This document shows, one piece after another, positions 8,007 to 14,956 of a DNA stretch of 64,000 nt. The position numbers and the translations under genes are program-made. The notes beneath the pieces were generated by a model, which did not search any database, was not told the origin of the DNA, and saw only the letters and a program-made list of their open reading frames with translations. The stretch's first letter is position 1; each line of letters begins with the position of its first letter. Location of the stretch: NCBI GenBank assembly GCA_902784615.1, contig CACZVN010000007.1, positions 1 to 64,000 on the forward strand, in the 5' to 3' direction. Source of the stretch: an uncultured Prevotellaceae bacterium. Lineage in GTDB: Bacteria; Bacteroidota; Bacteroidia; Bacteroidales; Bacteroidaceae.

Positions 8007-9101
8007 ATGGAAATAACTGAAAAGAATAATTTCTGTGTCATCCTCGCTGGAGGGCGTGGTCAGAGGCTTTGGCCTGCAAGCAGAAAGGAATATCCCAAGC
8101 AGTTTATGGACTTTTTCGGAACGGGAAAGACCATGTTGCAGACGACCTTCGAACGCTTCGTGAGAATCCTGCCCAAAGAGAATATCTATATATGTACGTG
8201 TAAGGAGTACTTCCAACTGGTGAAAGAGCAATTGCCAGAATTGCCTGAGAAGAATATCATGCAGGAACCGATACACAGGAACACGGCACCCAGTGTGGCG
8301 TGGGCCACCATGCGGATCCTGCGTCGTGATCCTGATGCTAATATCATCATTACACCATCGGATCAGCTGGTGCTCGACGAAAAATCCTTCTACCATAGTA
8401 TCACCGTTGGCCTTGGCTATGTGTCGGAGAATGAGGTGCTGTTGGCCATGGGTGTGAAACCCACGCGTCCGGAGCCGGGCTATGGCTATATCCAGTTGGG
8501 TGACCTGAGTTGCAAGCCTGAGGTGTATCAGGTGAAGTCGTTCACGGAGAAGCCTGAGCGCGACTTCGCGAGGATGTTTATGGAGAGCGGGGAGTTCTAT
8601 TGGAATACGGGTATCTTTATTTCCAGTGCCCGTCATCTGATAGAGACGTTCAAGGGTGTCTTCCCGATCGTGCTACGTAACTTGAATGTTGAGAATCCGA
8701 ATTATACCGATGAGGAGGAGTTGGCATACGTAGAGGCGAATTATCCACGCTATCCGAACCTGTCGCTCGACTATGCCATCTTGGAACAGAACCGCGACGT
8801 GTTTGTGATGAAATGCGACTTCGGCTGGGCCGACATGGGTACGTGGCACGCTATCTATGAGGCCATGAGTAAGGTGGAGAACGACAATGTAGTGCTCGAC
8901 TCTCAGGTGGAGATGGAAGACTGCAAGAACAATATCATCAAACTGCCGAAGGATCGTCTGGGTGTGTTCAGCGGTCTGGATGGCTATATCGTGGTGGAAC
9001 AAGACAATGTGTTGATGATCTGTAAGAAGGGTGACTCCTCGGCGTTGGTGAAGAAATATGCCAACGAGGTACAGATCAAATACGGTGATGAGTTTGTTTA
9101 A
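8007..9101 (+). CDS. manC: Mannose-1-phosphate guanylyltransferase
   Basis: A 364-aa nucleotidyltransferase that makes GDP-mannose from mannose-1-phosphate and GTP, a donor for surface glycans and fucose synthesis. The N-terminal pyrophosphorylase signature LAGGRGQRLWPASR is at residues 13-26, followed by KEYPKQF. Conserved blocks EPIHRNTAPS, PSDQLVLDE, KPTRPEPGYGYI and FTEKP follow in order, and the FGWADMGTW block near the C-terminus fits the family. The length fits the short form that lacks the isomerase domain. It is flanked by its own promoter (-7 TAACTTCG near 7969) and a terminator, so it appears to be a single-gene unit. Confidence 0.95.
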   Translation: MEITEKNNFCVILAGGRGQRLWPASRKEYPKQFMDFFGTGKTMLQTTFERFVRILPKENIYICTCKEYFQLVKEQLPELPEKNIMQEPIHRNTAPSVAWATMRILRRDPDANIIITPSDQLVLDEKSFYHSITVGLGYVSENEVLLAMGVKPTRPEPGYGYIQLGDLSCKPEVYQVKSFTEKPERDFARMFMESGEFYWNTGIFISSARHLIETFKGVFPIVLRNLNVENPNYTDEEELAYVEANYPRYPNLSLDYAILEQNRDVFVMKCDFGWADMGTWHAIYEAMSKVENDNVVLDSQVEMEDCKNNIIKLPKDRLGVFSGLDGYIVVEQDNVLMICKKGDSSALVKKYANEVQIKYGDEFV

Positions 9102-9104
9102 ATA

Positions 9105-9137
9105 AAAAAGCAGTAACCCGGACGGTTACTGCTTTTT
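9105..9137. terminator. Bidirectional terminator between manC and HIT gene
   Basis: A stem AAAAAGCAGTAACC against GGTTACTGCTTTTT has a short loop, with A and T tracts on both sides. It can end both converging transcripts. It overlaps the last codons of the HIT gene. Confidence 0.92.
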
Positions 9138-9524
9138 GAATTCTGCATATATTTTTGCGGCGATCTCCTTGAACTCCTCTTCCGTGAGTTTCAACTTCTC
9201 ACGGCGGAAATCAACGTCACCTTCCTGCTGCATGGGGATGAGGTGGATATGGGCGTGGGGCACTTCAAGACCGAGCACCACCTGAGCCACCTTCTTGCAG
9301 GGGAAAGCCTTGCCAATGGCCTTGGCCACTTTCTTGGCAAACACCTGGAACTCGGCAATCTCGTCATCTTCCATATCGAAGATGTAATCAACTTCCCGAC
9401 GGGGGATTACGAGGGTATGACCCTTTACGAGCGGATTGATGTCGAGGAATGCGTAGAACTTCTCGTTCTCTGCGCACTTATAGCTGGGAATCTCACCAGC
9501 AGCAATCTTACTGAAAATATCCAT
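9126..9524 (-). CDS. HIT family nucleotide hydrolase
   Basis: A 132-aa histidine-triad protein. The catalytic HxHxH motif is at residues 90-94 (VPHAHIHLIP). The N-terminal FLDINPLVKGHTLVIPRRE block is typical of the HinT-like branch, which hydrolyses AMP-linked substrates such as purine phosphoramidates. A TTG extends the frame to 9533, but the ATG at 9524 directly follows the greA stop and gives the common MDIFSKIAAGEIPS start. It is transcribed with greA. The physiological substrate is not known from sequence. Confidence 0.93.
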   Translation of the reverse strand: MDIFSKIAAGEIPSYKCAENEKFYAFLDINPLVKGHTLVIPRREVDYIFDMEDDEIAEFQVFAKKVAKAIGKAFPCKKVAQVVLGLEVPHAHIHLIPMQQEGDVDFRREKLKLTEEEFKEIAAKIYAEFKKQ

Positions 9525-9525
9525 A

Positions 9526-9993
9526 TTAGCCAACAGTTATTTTGTCAATACGCAGTTTGATGGTACCACGGGGGATGTTTACCTCCACCTCGTCGCCTAC
9601 TTTATGATTCAGCAGTCCCTGAGCGATAGGTGTCTTGATGGAGATCTTGCCTTCACGCAGGTTAGCCTCGCTCTCGCTGACGATGGTGTAGGTCATCTTG
9701 GCCTTGTTGGTCAGGTTGGTCATTTCCACCTTCGAGAGAATCTGTACGGCGTCTGTGCTCAGACGGGATGTATCGACGACCTTTGCTTCAGAGATGGTCA
9801 TCTTCAGACGGTTGATCTTGTCCTCCAAGTTTGCCTGTGCCTCCTTGGCAGCATCATACTCGGAGTTCTCACTGAGGTCGCCTTTCTCGCGGGCCTCAGC
9901 AATGGCGGCAGAGGCTTTCGGGCGCTCCACACTCTCCAGTTGTTTCAGTTCGGCTACCAGTTTGTCGTAGCCTTCTTGTGACATATAAGCCAT
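9526..9993 (-). CDS. greA: Transcription elongation factor GreA
   Basis: A 155-aa GreA protein. The N-terminal antiparallel coiled coil carries the tip acidic residues in GDLSENSEYDAAKE (residues 38-51), which reach into the RNA polymerase secondary channel and stimulate cleavage of backtracked RNA. The C-terminal FKBP-like domain includes ISIKTPIAQGLLNHKVGDEVEV. The length and both domains are standard. It has its own promoter at 10115-10147 and a 5' leader with a stem-loop, and it is followed by the HIT gene in the same transcript. Confidence 0.97.
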   Translation of the reverse strand: MAYMSQEGYDKLVAELKQLESVERPKASAAIAEAREKGDLSENSEYDAAKEAQANLEDKINRLKMTISEAKVVDTSRLSTDAVQILSKVEMTNLTNKAKMTYTIVSESEANLREGKISIKTPIAQGLLNHKVGDEVEVNIPRGTIKLRIDKITVG

Positions 9994-10049
9994 AGTTATT
10001 CTTCTTTATTGTTTATTGATTCATTTGTTTGGGACGCATAAAACAAAGA

Positions 10050-10080
10050 ATTCCGACAAAGTTGTCGTGTCGGAATCCTT
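10050..10080 (-). promoter_or_regulatory. Stem-loop in greA leader
   Basis: In the greA 5' leader, GGATTCCGACA pairs with TGTCGGAATTC and is followed by CTTTGTTTT. It lies downstream of the predicted start site and upstream of the ATG, so it could act as an attenuator-like element or a leftover terminator. A function is not established. Confidence 0.5.
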
Positions 10081-10114
10081 GATGCTAATATGTCGTATCC
10101 TTACTTATCTGTGT

Positions 10115-10147
10115 GCAAAGGTAGGAAATATTTCTGAAACCAACAAA
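10115..10147 (-). promoter_or_regulatory. greA: Promoter of greA-HIT
   Basis: On the minus strand TTTG (10144-10147) and TACCTTTG (10116-10123) are 20 bases apart, matching the Bacteroidetes consensus. It lies about 120 bases upstream of greA. Confidence 0.8.
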
Positions 10148-10165
10148 TTTTTCAGCGAAAAAATG

Positions 10166-11131
10166 TCAATAGCGCCGTTTTGATAGAACCCAGAACGACT
10201 GCAGGAGAACGTAAAAAATGACAGCGCTCACCCATCCGCCGATGACATCGATAGCGTAGTGCGCACGGATATAGACGGTGGCCATGCACATCAGCACATA
10301 GAACAGTAAAATGCTGAAGAACAGAATCCGGTTTTTGGCGCGCCAGACGAGGAACAGCAGGATCGTCGTGATGCCTACATGACTGCTGGGGAAGGCAGCT
10401 GTAGGACGTTCGCCTGTGGCATGGGCGTTGGCAACGCAGTCGTAGAAGAATCCATGGCTATAGCCAGGCATGGGAAGTGGCTCGTCGTGGGTGGCGAAAT
10501 AGTCATGGATATTGGGGAAGATGCCTTGGGCAATGTTGTCAAGCCCTGCTGCCCCATAGTAATACTGCGGTCCCGTCACAGGCAGGAAGATAAAGATGAC
10601 GTAGTAGATAAAGAAAGAAGCGAGGATGACGAACACTGCACGGTTGAACTCCGTGTATCGCCAGAAGAAGTAGAACAAAGCCACGACAACGATCAGTGGG
10701 AAGTAGGAAACATAGCCCAGATACATCAGTTCGCTGAACACGGGGTTGCTGATGGCCTCGGGGAAGAGTAGGGCAGGCTGGCAGCCGAATAGCTGTTGCT
10801 CATAACCTGCAAAGAGATGGTCGAGATTGGGTAGGATCTTGTTCAGTTCGTAGGTGTCAGGATACCACCAGGAGAGCAGGGCCAGTTGTACGCCGATCCT
10901 ACATAAGAGAGTGAAACGGCAGGGGATCATCCGATAGACCGCCCACATGGCTGCTGTCACGGCCAGCACCTTTGCCCGTCCCCAGATCAGCGTCTCAGGG
11001 TTCTGGATCTTCGTGTATGTGAAAAGCACAAACAACAAGGTCAGCACCCAATAACCGAGGATGACCCACTCCACGGTGAGCAGCCCCTTGATCGGCTTCT
11101 TCTCAATCTTGAAAATATCCTTAATGCTCAA
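10166..11131 (-). CDS. PAP2 superfamily membrane phosphatase/phosphotransferase
   Basis: A 321-aa integral membrane protein with several hydrophobic helices. PAP2 catalytic motifs are present near the C-terminus: AAFPSSHVGIT (around residue 245, first catalytic His) and YIRAHYAIDVIGG (around residue 290, second catalytic His and Asp). The arrangement resembles the Aur1/inositolphosphorylceramide synthase-like branch as much as a lipid phosphatase, so either is possible. There is an in-frame stop just upstream and no ATG, so a TTG at 11131 is the likely start, within a dispersed repeat. It follows the epimerase by 17 bases and probably shares its transcript. Confidence 0.8.
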   Translation of the reverse strand: MSIKDIFKIEKKPIKGLLTVEWVILGYWVLTLLFVLFTYTKIQNPETLIWGRAKVLAVTAAMWAVYRMIPCRFTLLCRIGVQLALLSWWYPDTYELNKILPNLDHLFAGYEQQLFGCQPALLFPEAISNPVFSELMYLGYVSYFPLIVVVALFYFFWRYTEFNRAVFVILASFFIYYVIFIFLPVTGPQYYYGAAGLDNIAQGIFPNIHDYFATHDEPLPMPGYSHGFFYDCVANAHATGERPTAAFPSSHVGITTILLFLVWRAKNRILFFSILLFYVLMCMATVYIRAHYAIDVIGGWVSAVIFYVLLQSFWVLSKRRY

Positions 11132-11148
11132 TGTTTAATCTTTAATGT

Positions 11149-12180
11149 CTATAGCCATCCGTTATCCTTATACCATTTAATGGTGGTCTTCACACCTTCC
11201 TGCAACTGCACCTTCGGTTCGAAGCCCAGTTCACGACGGGCAGGTTCGATGTCGCACCGCCAGTTGCGCTGCTTCAGGATTTTGTATTTGTCATTGTTCA
11301 GGGCCGTCACCTTACCCGTCAGCCTTCCGACGTACTCGCCGAAGAAGGTGACGATGCGCAATACCCAGACGGGGGCCGTGATGCGGATCCACCAGGGCTG
11401 TCCCAGTTCTTCGTGAATCAGGTCGCTGAAGGTCGTGCTCTGATACACCTCACCATCGGAGAGGAAATACTTGCGACCAATGGGAGAAATGGTCTCTCCT
11501 GTTGTCGGGGATTTGCAATCCCCGACTTCCAGTGCGAGGAATATGGCCTGTACCACATCCGTGACATAGACGAATGTAATGTCCTGGCGCTGGTAGCCCA
11601 CGGCGAAGTCGCTGTGCTGTTTGATGCTCTTGGCCATGATGAAGTAATCTTTCTCCCTCGGGCCATAGACACCCGTCGGCCTTAATATAATATAAGGTAT
11701 GCGTGAGCCCAGTGAGTCGAGATATCGCTCCGCCTCCAGTTTGCTCCGTCCGTATTCGGTATTGGGCTGGGGCGTGTCCGTCTCACGGATCTCATCGTAG
11801 GGCATCTTCTCCTTGATGGCACCGAAGACGCTGAGGCTGCTCACAAAGACAAATCGTTTCAGCGGCATCTGCAACGCGATAAGGGCGTCTGCGAGGTTTT
11901 TCGTTCCCTCTGTATTGATGCGACGGAAGTCTGCCTTGTTCAGACACTTCGTCACACCAGCGGCATGCACCACATAGTCGAACTGATGACCGCGCAACTG
12001 CTCCACGAGTTGTTCCTTCGATGAGAGGTTCAACTCGATGAAGTTTATCCGCTCATCTTGCAGGTATGCCTTCGAACTGCTCTTGCGTACGGCGGCCCAT
12101 GTCTCGAAACCCCTCTTCAGGGCTTCCTCCACGATAAATGAGCCGATAAATCCGCTCGCACCAGTGATTAATATCTTCAT
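11149..12180 (-). CDS. NAD-dependent epimerase/dehydratase (extended SDR)
   Basis: A 343-aa extended short-chain dehydrogenase. The Rossmann motif GASGFIG is at residues 7-13, and the catalytic Tyr143 and Lys147 are in EYGRSK. The upstream Ser is in FVSSLSVFG. It probably acts on a nucleotide sugar or a lipid-linked substrate; the specific reaction is not clear. The ATG at 12180 gives the normal MKILITG start, although the frame continues to 12201. A GC-rich palindrome is embedded in frame at 11504-11526, adding GDCKSPTTGE to a surface position. The PAP2 gene follows 17 bases downstream. Confidence 0.88.
   Translation of the reverse strand: MKILITGASGFIGSFIVEEALKRGFETWAAVRKSSSKAYLQDERINFIELNLSSKEQLVEQLRGHQFDYVVHAAGVTKCLNKADFRRINTEGTKNLADALIALQMPLKRFVFVSSLSVFGAIKEKMPYDEIRETDTPQPNTEYGRSKLEAERYLDSLGSRIPYIILRPTGVYGPREKDYFIMAKSIKQHSDFAVGYQRQDITFVYVTDVVQAIFLALEVGDCKSPTTGETISPIGRKYFLSDGEVYQSTTFSDLIHEELGQPWWIRITAPVWVLRIVTFFGEYVGRLTGKVTALNNDKYKILKQRNWRCDIEPARRELGFEPKVQLQEGVKTTIKWYKDNGWL
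11504..11526. repeat. Intragenic REP-like palindrome
   Basis: Arms GTCGGGGATT and AATCCCCGAC surround a 3-base centre. The element lies within the epimerase coding region without disturbing the frame. Such palindromes are typical of dispersed REP-like elements; other intragenic palindromes lie in the NRPS and cysS genes. Confidence 0.75.
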
Positions 12181-12198
12181 TTCCCTTAATTTTGCGTG

Positions 12199-12267
12199 CA
12201 AAGGTACTACTTTTTTTTTATTTAACCTTTTTACCCTTTTACCTTTTTATTTTTTTTACTATCTTTG
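12199..12267. promoter_or_regulatory. Divergent promoters for epimerase and rnr
   Basis: On the minus strand a -7 box TACCTTTG lies at 12199-12206, 19 bases before the epimerase ATG. On the plus strand TATCTTTG lies at 12260-12267 before rnr. No good TTTG -33 box is visible for either. The DNA between them is a run of CCTTTTTA-type repeats (12221-12249) that also occurs at 58427 and 63830. Confidence 0.6.
12221..12249. repeat. ACCTTTTTACCC-type repeat
   Basis: Three units of the CCTTTTTA type in the divergent promoter region between the epimerase and rnr. The reverse complement of the same motif is at 58427 and 63830. Confidence 0.6.
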
Positions 12268-12293
12268 CCAAAAACTTATAAGCAATCAAGTCT

Positions 12294-14489
12294 ATGGGAA
12301 AGAAAAAAGGAGGAAAAAGGTTAGGGAAGAAACAGGTCAGCGAACTGCTGCAGAACCTCTTCCAGCATCATCCGAACGAGACATTCTCGTTGAAACAGAT
12401 ATTCAAGGTACTTAAGTTTGATACCCATCCGCTGAAGATGCTCGCCATCGACACGATGGAGGAGATGGCGTGGGACGACTTCCTCTCGAAGGTTAGCGAT
12501 AACTCCTATCGCCTGAATATGAAGACACAGGTGCAGGAGGGTGTGTTCCGTCGCAAGGCCAACGGCCGCAACTCGTTCTTGCCAGATGATGGTGGTACGC
12601 CCGTGTTCGTGGCAGAGCGTAACTCGATGTCTGCCCTGGATGGTGACCGTGTGAAGGTGTCGTATATGGCCCGTCGTGACAAGCATATCAAGGAGGCGAT
12701 GGTGATCGAGATCGTGAAGCGCGCCCACGACCAGATAGTGGGTCGGCTCCGTGTGGAGAAAGACTGGGCCTTCCTCGTGCCTTCAGACAGTACCTTCGTG
12801 CATGACATCATCATCCCCAAGCGCAAACTGAAGGGTGGTAAGACGGATGACAAGGCGGTAGTAAAGGTGGTGCAGTGGCCTGATGCCGAACATAAGAACA
12901 TCATCGGTTCGGTGGTGGATATCCTGGGTAAGACAGGTGACAACAATGCTGAGATGCATGCCATTCTCGCCCAGTACAACCTGCCGTATAAGTATCCGAA
13001 GAACGTGGAGGAGGCAGCCGAGAAGATCGATGCCACCATCACCCCACAGGAGATTGCGCGTCGTGAGGATATGCGCGACGTCTTCACCTGTACCATCGAC
13101 CCCAAGGATGCCAAGGACTTCGACGATGCCCTCTCCATCCGTAAACTCGACAGCGGACTCTGGGAGGTAGGCGTGCATATCGCCGATGTCTCCCACTACG
13201 TGAAGGAAGGCTCTGTCATCGACAAGGAAGCCTATAACCGTGCTACGAGTATCTATCTCGTCGATCGCACCATCCCCATGTTGCCTGAGCGGCTTTGTAA
13301 CTTCATCTGTTCCCTCCGTCCTGATGAGGAGAAACTCTGTTATAGTGTGATCTTCCAGATGGACGACGAGGCGAATGTGAAGAAATGGCACCTTGCTCAT
13401 ACCGTGATCAAGAGTAACCGTCGCTATGCCTATGAGGAGGTACAGCAGATTCTCGAGGATAATGGTGTGAAGGACGGTACGGGTGAACCTGCGCCTCCTG
13501 CCACTAAGAAAAATCCTTACAAAGGTGAGAATGCCAACGAACTCATCAAACTCGATGCCCTTGCCAAGAAACTGCGTGCTGCCCGTTTCAAGAACGGTTC
13601 CGTGAAGTTCGACCGTGAGGAACTGCACTTCGATATCGACGAGAAAGGTAAGCCCGTGAAGGCCTACTTCAAGACCTCGAAAGATGCCAACAAACTGATT
13701 GAGGAGTTCATGCTGCTGGCGAACAAGACGGTGGCAGAGAGCATCGGCCGTGTGAAGAAGGGTGTGAAGGCTAAGACCTTGCCTTACCGTATCCACGACC
13801 AACCCGATCCCCAGAAACTCGAGAACCTGCGCCAGTTTGTGGCAAAGTTTGGCTATAAGGTGAAGACCAGTGGTACGAAGGGGGCCATCACGAAGTCGCT
13901 CAATGCCCTGATGTCGGATGCCGAGGGTACCCGTGAGCAGAACGCCATCGAGACGGTGGCCCTGCGGGCGATGATGAAGGCTAAGTATAGTGTGCATAAT
14001 ATCGGACATTATGGACTGGCCTTCGACTACTACACTCACTTCACTTCACCCATCCGTCGTTATCCCGACACGATGGTGCACCGTCTGTTGACAAGATACC
14101 AGGAGGGTGCCCGTTCTGCCAATAAGGACAAGTACGAGGAGTACTGCGAACACTGCTCTGACATGGAACAGGTCTCACAGAATGCTGAGCGCGACTCCAT
14201 TAGGTATAAGATGGTGGAATTTATGGCCGATAAGATCGGCAACACCTACGATGCCCATATCTCTGGTCTCACTTCCTACGGTATCTATGCCCAGATCGAT
14301 GAGACCCATTGTGAGGGTATGATTCCCATCCGTGACTTAGGAGATGACTACTACGACTTCGACGAGAAGAACTTCATGATCGTAGGCCGTCGTCATCATA
14401 CCAAGTATCAGTTGGGCGATCCCATCCGTATCCAGGTGGCTCGTGCAAACCTCGAGCGCAAACAACTCGACTTTACGTTGGCGGAGTAA
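12294..14489 (+). CDS. rnr: Ribonuclease R
   Basis: A 731-aa 3'-5' exoribonuclease that degrades structured RNA. The order is a short basic N-terminus, cold-shock OB domains (to about residue 250), the RNB catalytic domain starting with the metal-binding DPKDAKDFDDALSI block (around residue 269), and a C-terminal S1 domain ending around ISGLTSYGIYAQ to RKQLDFTLAE. The HYTHFTSPIRRYPD-type motif (DYYTHFTSPIRRYPD) is present. The start ATG at 12294 lies 27 bases after the -7 box. It is divergent from the epimerase and is not part of a visible operon. Confidence 0.97.
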   Translation: MGKKKGGKRLGKKQVSELLQNLFQHHPNETFSLKQIFKVLKFDTHPLKMLAIDTMEEMAWDDFLSKVSDNSYRLNMKTQVQEGVFRRKANGRNSFLPDDGGTPVFVAERNSMSALDGDRVKVSYMARRDKHIKEAMVIEIVKRAHDQIVGRLRVEKDWAFLVPSDSTFVHDIIIPKRKLKGGKTDDKAVVKVVQWPDAEHKNIIGSVVDILGKTGDNNAEMHAILAQYNLPYKYPKNVEEAAEKIDATITPQEIARREDMRDVFTCTIDPKDAKDFDDALSIRKLDSGLWEVGVHIADVSHYVKEGSVIDKEAYNRATSIYLVDRTIPMLPERLCNFICSLRPDEEKLCYSVIFQMDDEANVKKWHLAHTVIKSNRRYAYEEVQQILEDNGVKDGTGEPAPPATKKNPYKGENANELIKLDALAKKLRAARFKNGSVKFDREELHFDIDEKGKPVKAYFKTSKDANKLIEEFMLLANKTVAESIGRVKKGVKAKTLPYRIHDQPDPQKLENLRQFVAKFGYKVKTSGTKGAITKSLNALMSDAEGTREQNAIETVALRAMMKAKYSVHNIGHYGLAFDYYTHFTSPIRRYPDTMVHRLLTRYQEGARSANKDKYEEYCEHCSDMEQVSQNAERDSIRYKMVEFMADKIGNTYDAHISGLTSYGIYAQIDETHCEGMIPIRDLGDDYYDFDEKNFMIVGRRHHTKYQLGDPIRIQVARANLERKQLDFTLAE

Positions 14490-14591
14490 AGGCGACTATG
14501 ACTACAATGATGTTGTAATCAGTGCCTTACGTTCACGCGTACCTAATTATTCCTTGCGCGCGAGAAATGTTAAAATTGATATTCATGCATA
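14490..14591. other. Intergenic stretch with no visible feature
   Basis: About 100 bases between the rnr stop and the stem-loop promoter. No ORF, repeat or structured element is seen. Confidence 0.6.
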
Positions 14592-14641
14592 AAAAATTCC
14601 GTTTTTCTCTTGGAGGGAAACGGAATTTTTTCTTATCTTTG
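14592..14641 (+). promoter_or_regulatory. Stem-loop fused to promoter, upstream of structured RNA
   Basis: The stem AAAAATTCCGTTT (14592-14604) pairs with AAACGGAATTTTT (14618-14630). A T tract follows and runs directly into the -7 box TATCTTTG (14634-14641). The same terminator-plus-promoter layout recurs at four other sites in this window. It would end transcription from rnr and start the leader RNA and AAA+ gene. Confidence 0.75.
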
Positions 14642-14649
14642 CAACCGAA

Positions 14650-14812
14650 TTTGTTTAAAAACATATCTATCACAAAATTTAAATATGCAACAAAAGAACT
14701 ACATTCGTCAAGTTAGTCGCCGAACGGCGCAACTGAAGATATAGCCCAGGCTATATACGAGTGTGGTGTGTTCTTTGACTTATTGCAACAAGTAGGATTT
14801 TGTGATAGGGAC
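14650..14812 (+). ncRNA. Structured RNA / long leader upstream of AAA+ gene
   Basis: A nested secondary structure is visible by eye. A perfect 12-bp closing helix (14667-14678 with 14797-14808) encloses two coaxial helices, 14693-14699 with 14770-14776 and 14701-14708 with 14757-14764. Inside these sit two hairpins, CGCC-GAAC-GGCG (near 14718-14729) and ATATAGC-CCAG-GCTATAT (14739-14756). The region follows a promoter and has no ORF. A weaker hairpin (GGGTGA/TTACCC-like, 14840-14862) lies further on. It could be a stand-alone RNA or a cis-acting leader of the AAA+ gene. The family is not recognised. Confidence 0.6.
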
Positions 14813-14940
14813 TTAACCAAAGTTTCTATGATGTTCACTGGGTGATTGCCTCGGCGTTACCCCATAATCTCTTGCGCTCTTTTTTACAGGGCGATACTAT
14901 TTTTTTCGAAGAAAAGCATAGAATTGAAAAACCGTTTTTT

Positions 14941-14956
14941 TTAGTTAGGAGGTACT
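14941..14956 (+). promoter_or_regulatory. Strong Shine-Dalgarno site of AAA+ gene
   Basis: TTAGGAGGTACT directly before the ATG at 14957 is a near-perfect anti-16S match. Bacteroidetes genes rarely show such a site, and most genes in this window lack one, which suggests this gene is controlled at translation, perhaps through the leader structure. Confidence 0.6.

Noticed and set aside
12783-14039. 418-aa ORF on the minus strand
   Set aside because: Antisense shadow of rnr; low-complexity hydrophobic reading.
14650-14912. Retron-type ncRNA (inverted repeat ends, internal hairpins)
   Set aside because: No reverse transcriptase is nearby; the downstream gene is an AAA+ ATPase.
14870-14912. Terminator at the end of the structured RNA
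   Set aside because: The stem (CGCTCT with AGGGCG) is short and includes a wobble pair, and the T tract is not adjacent.
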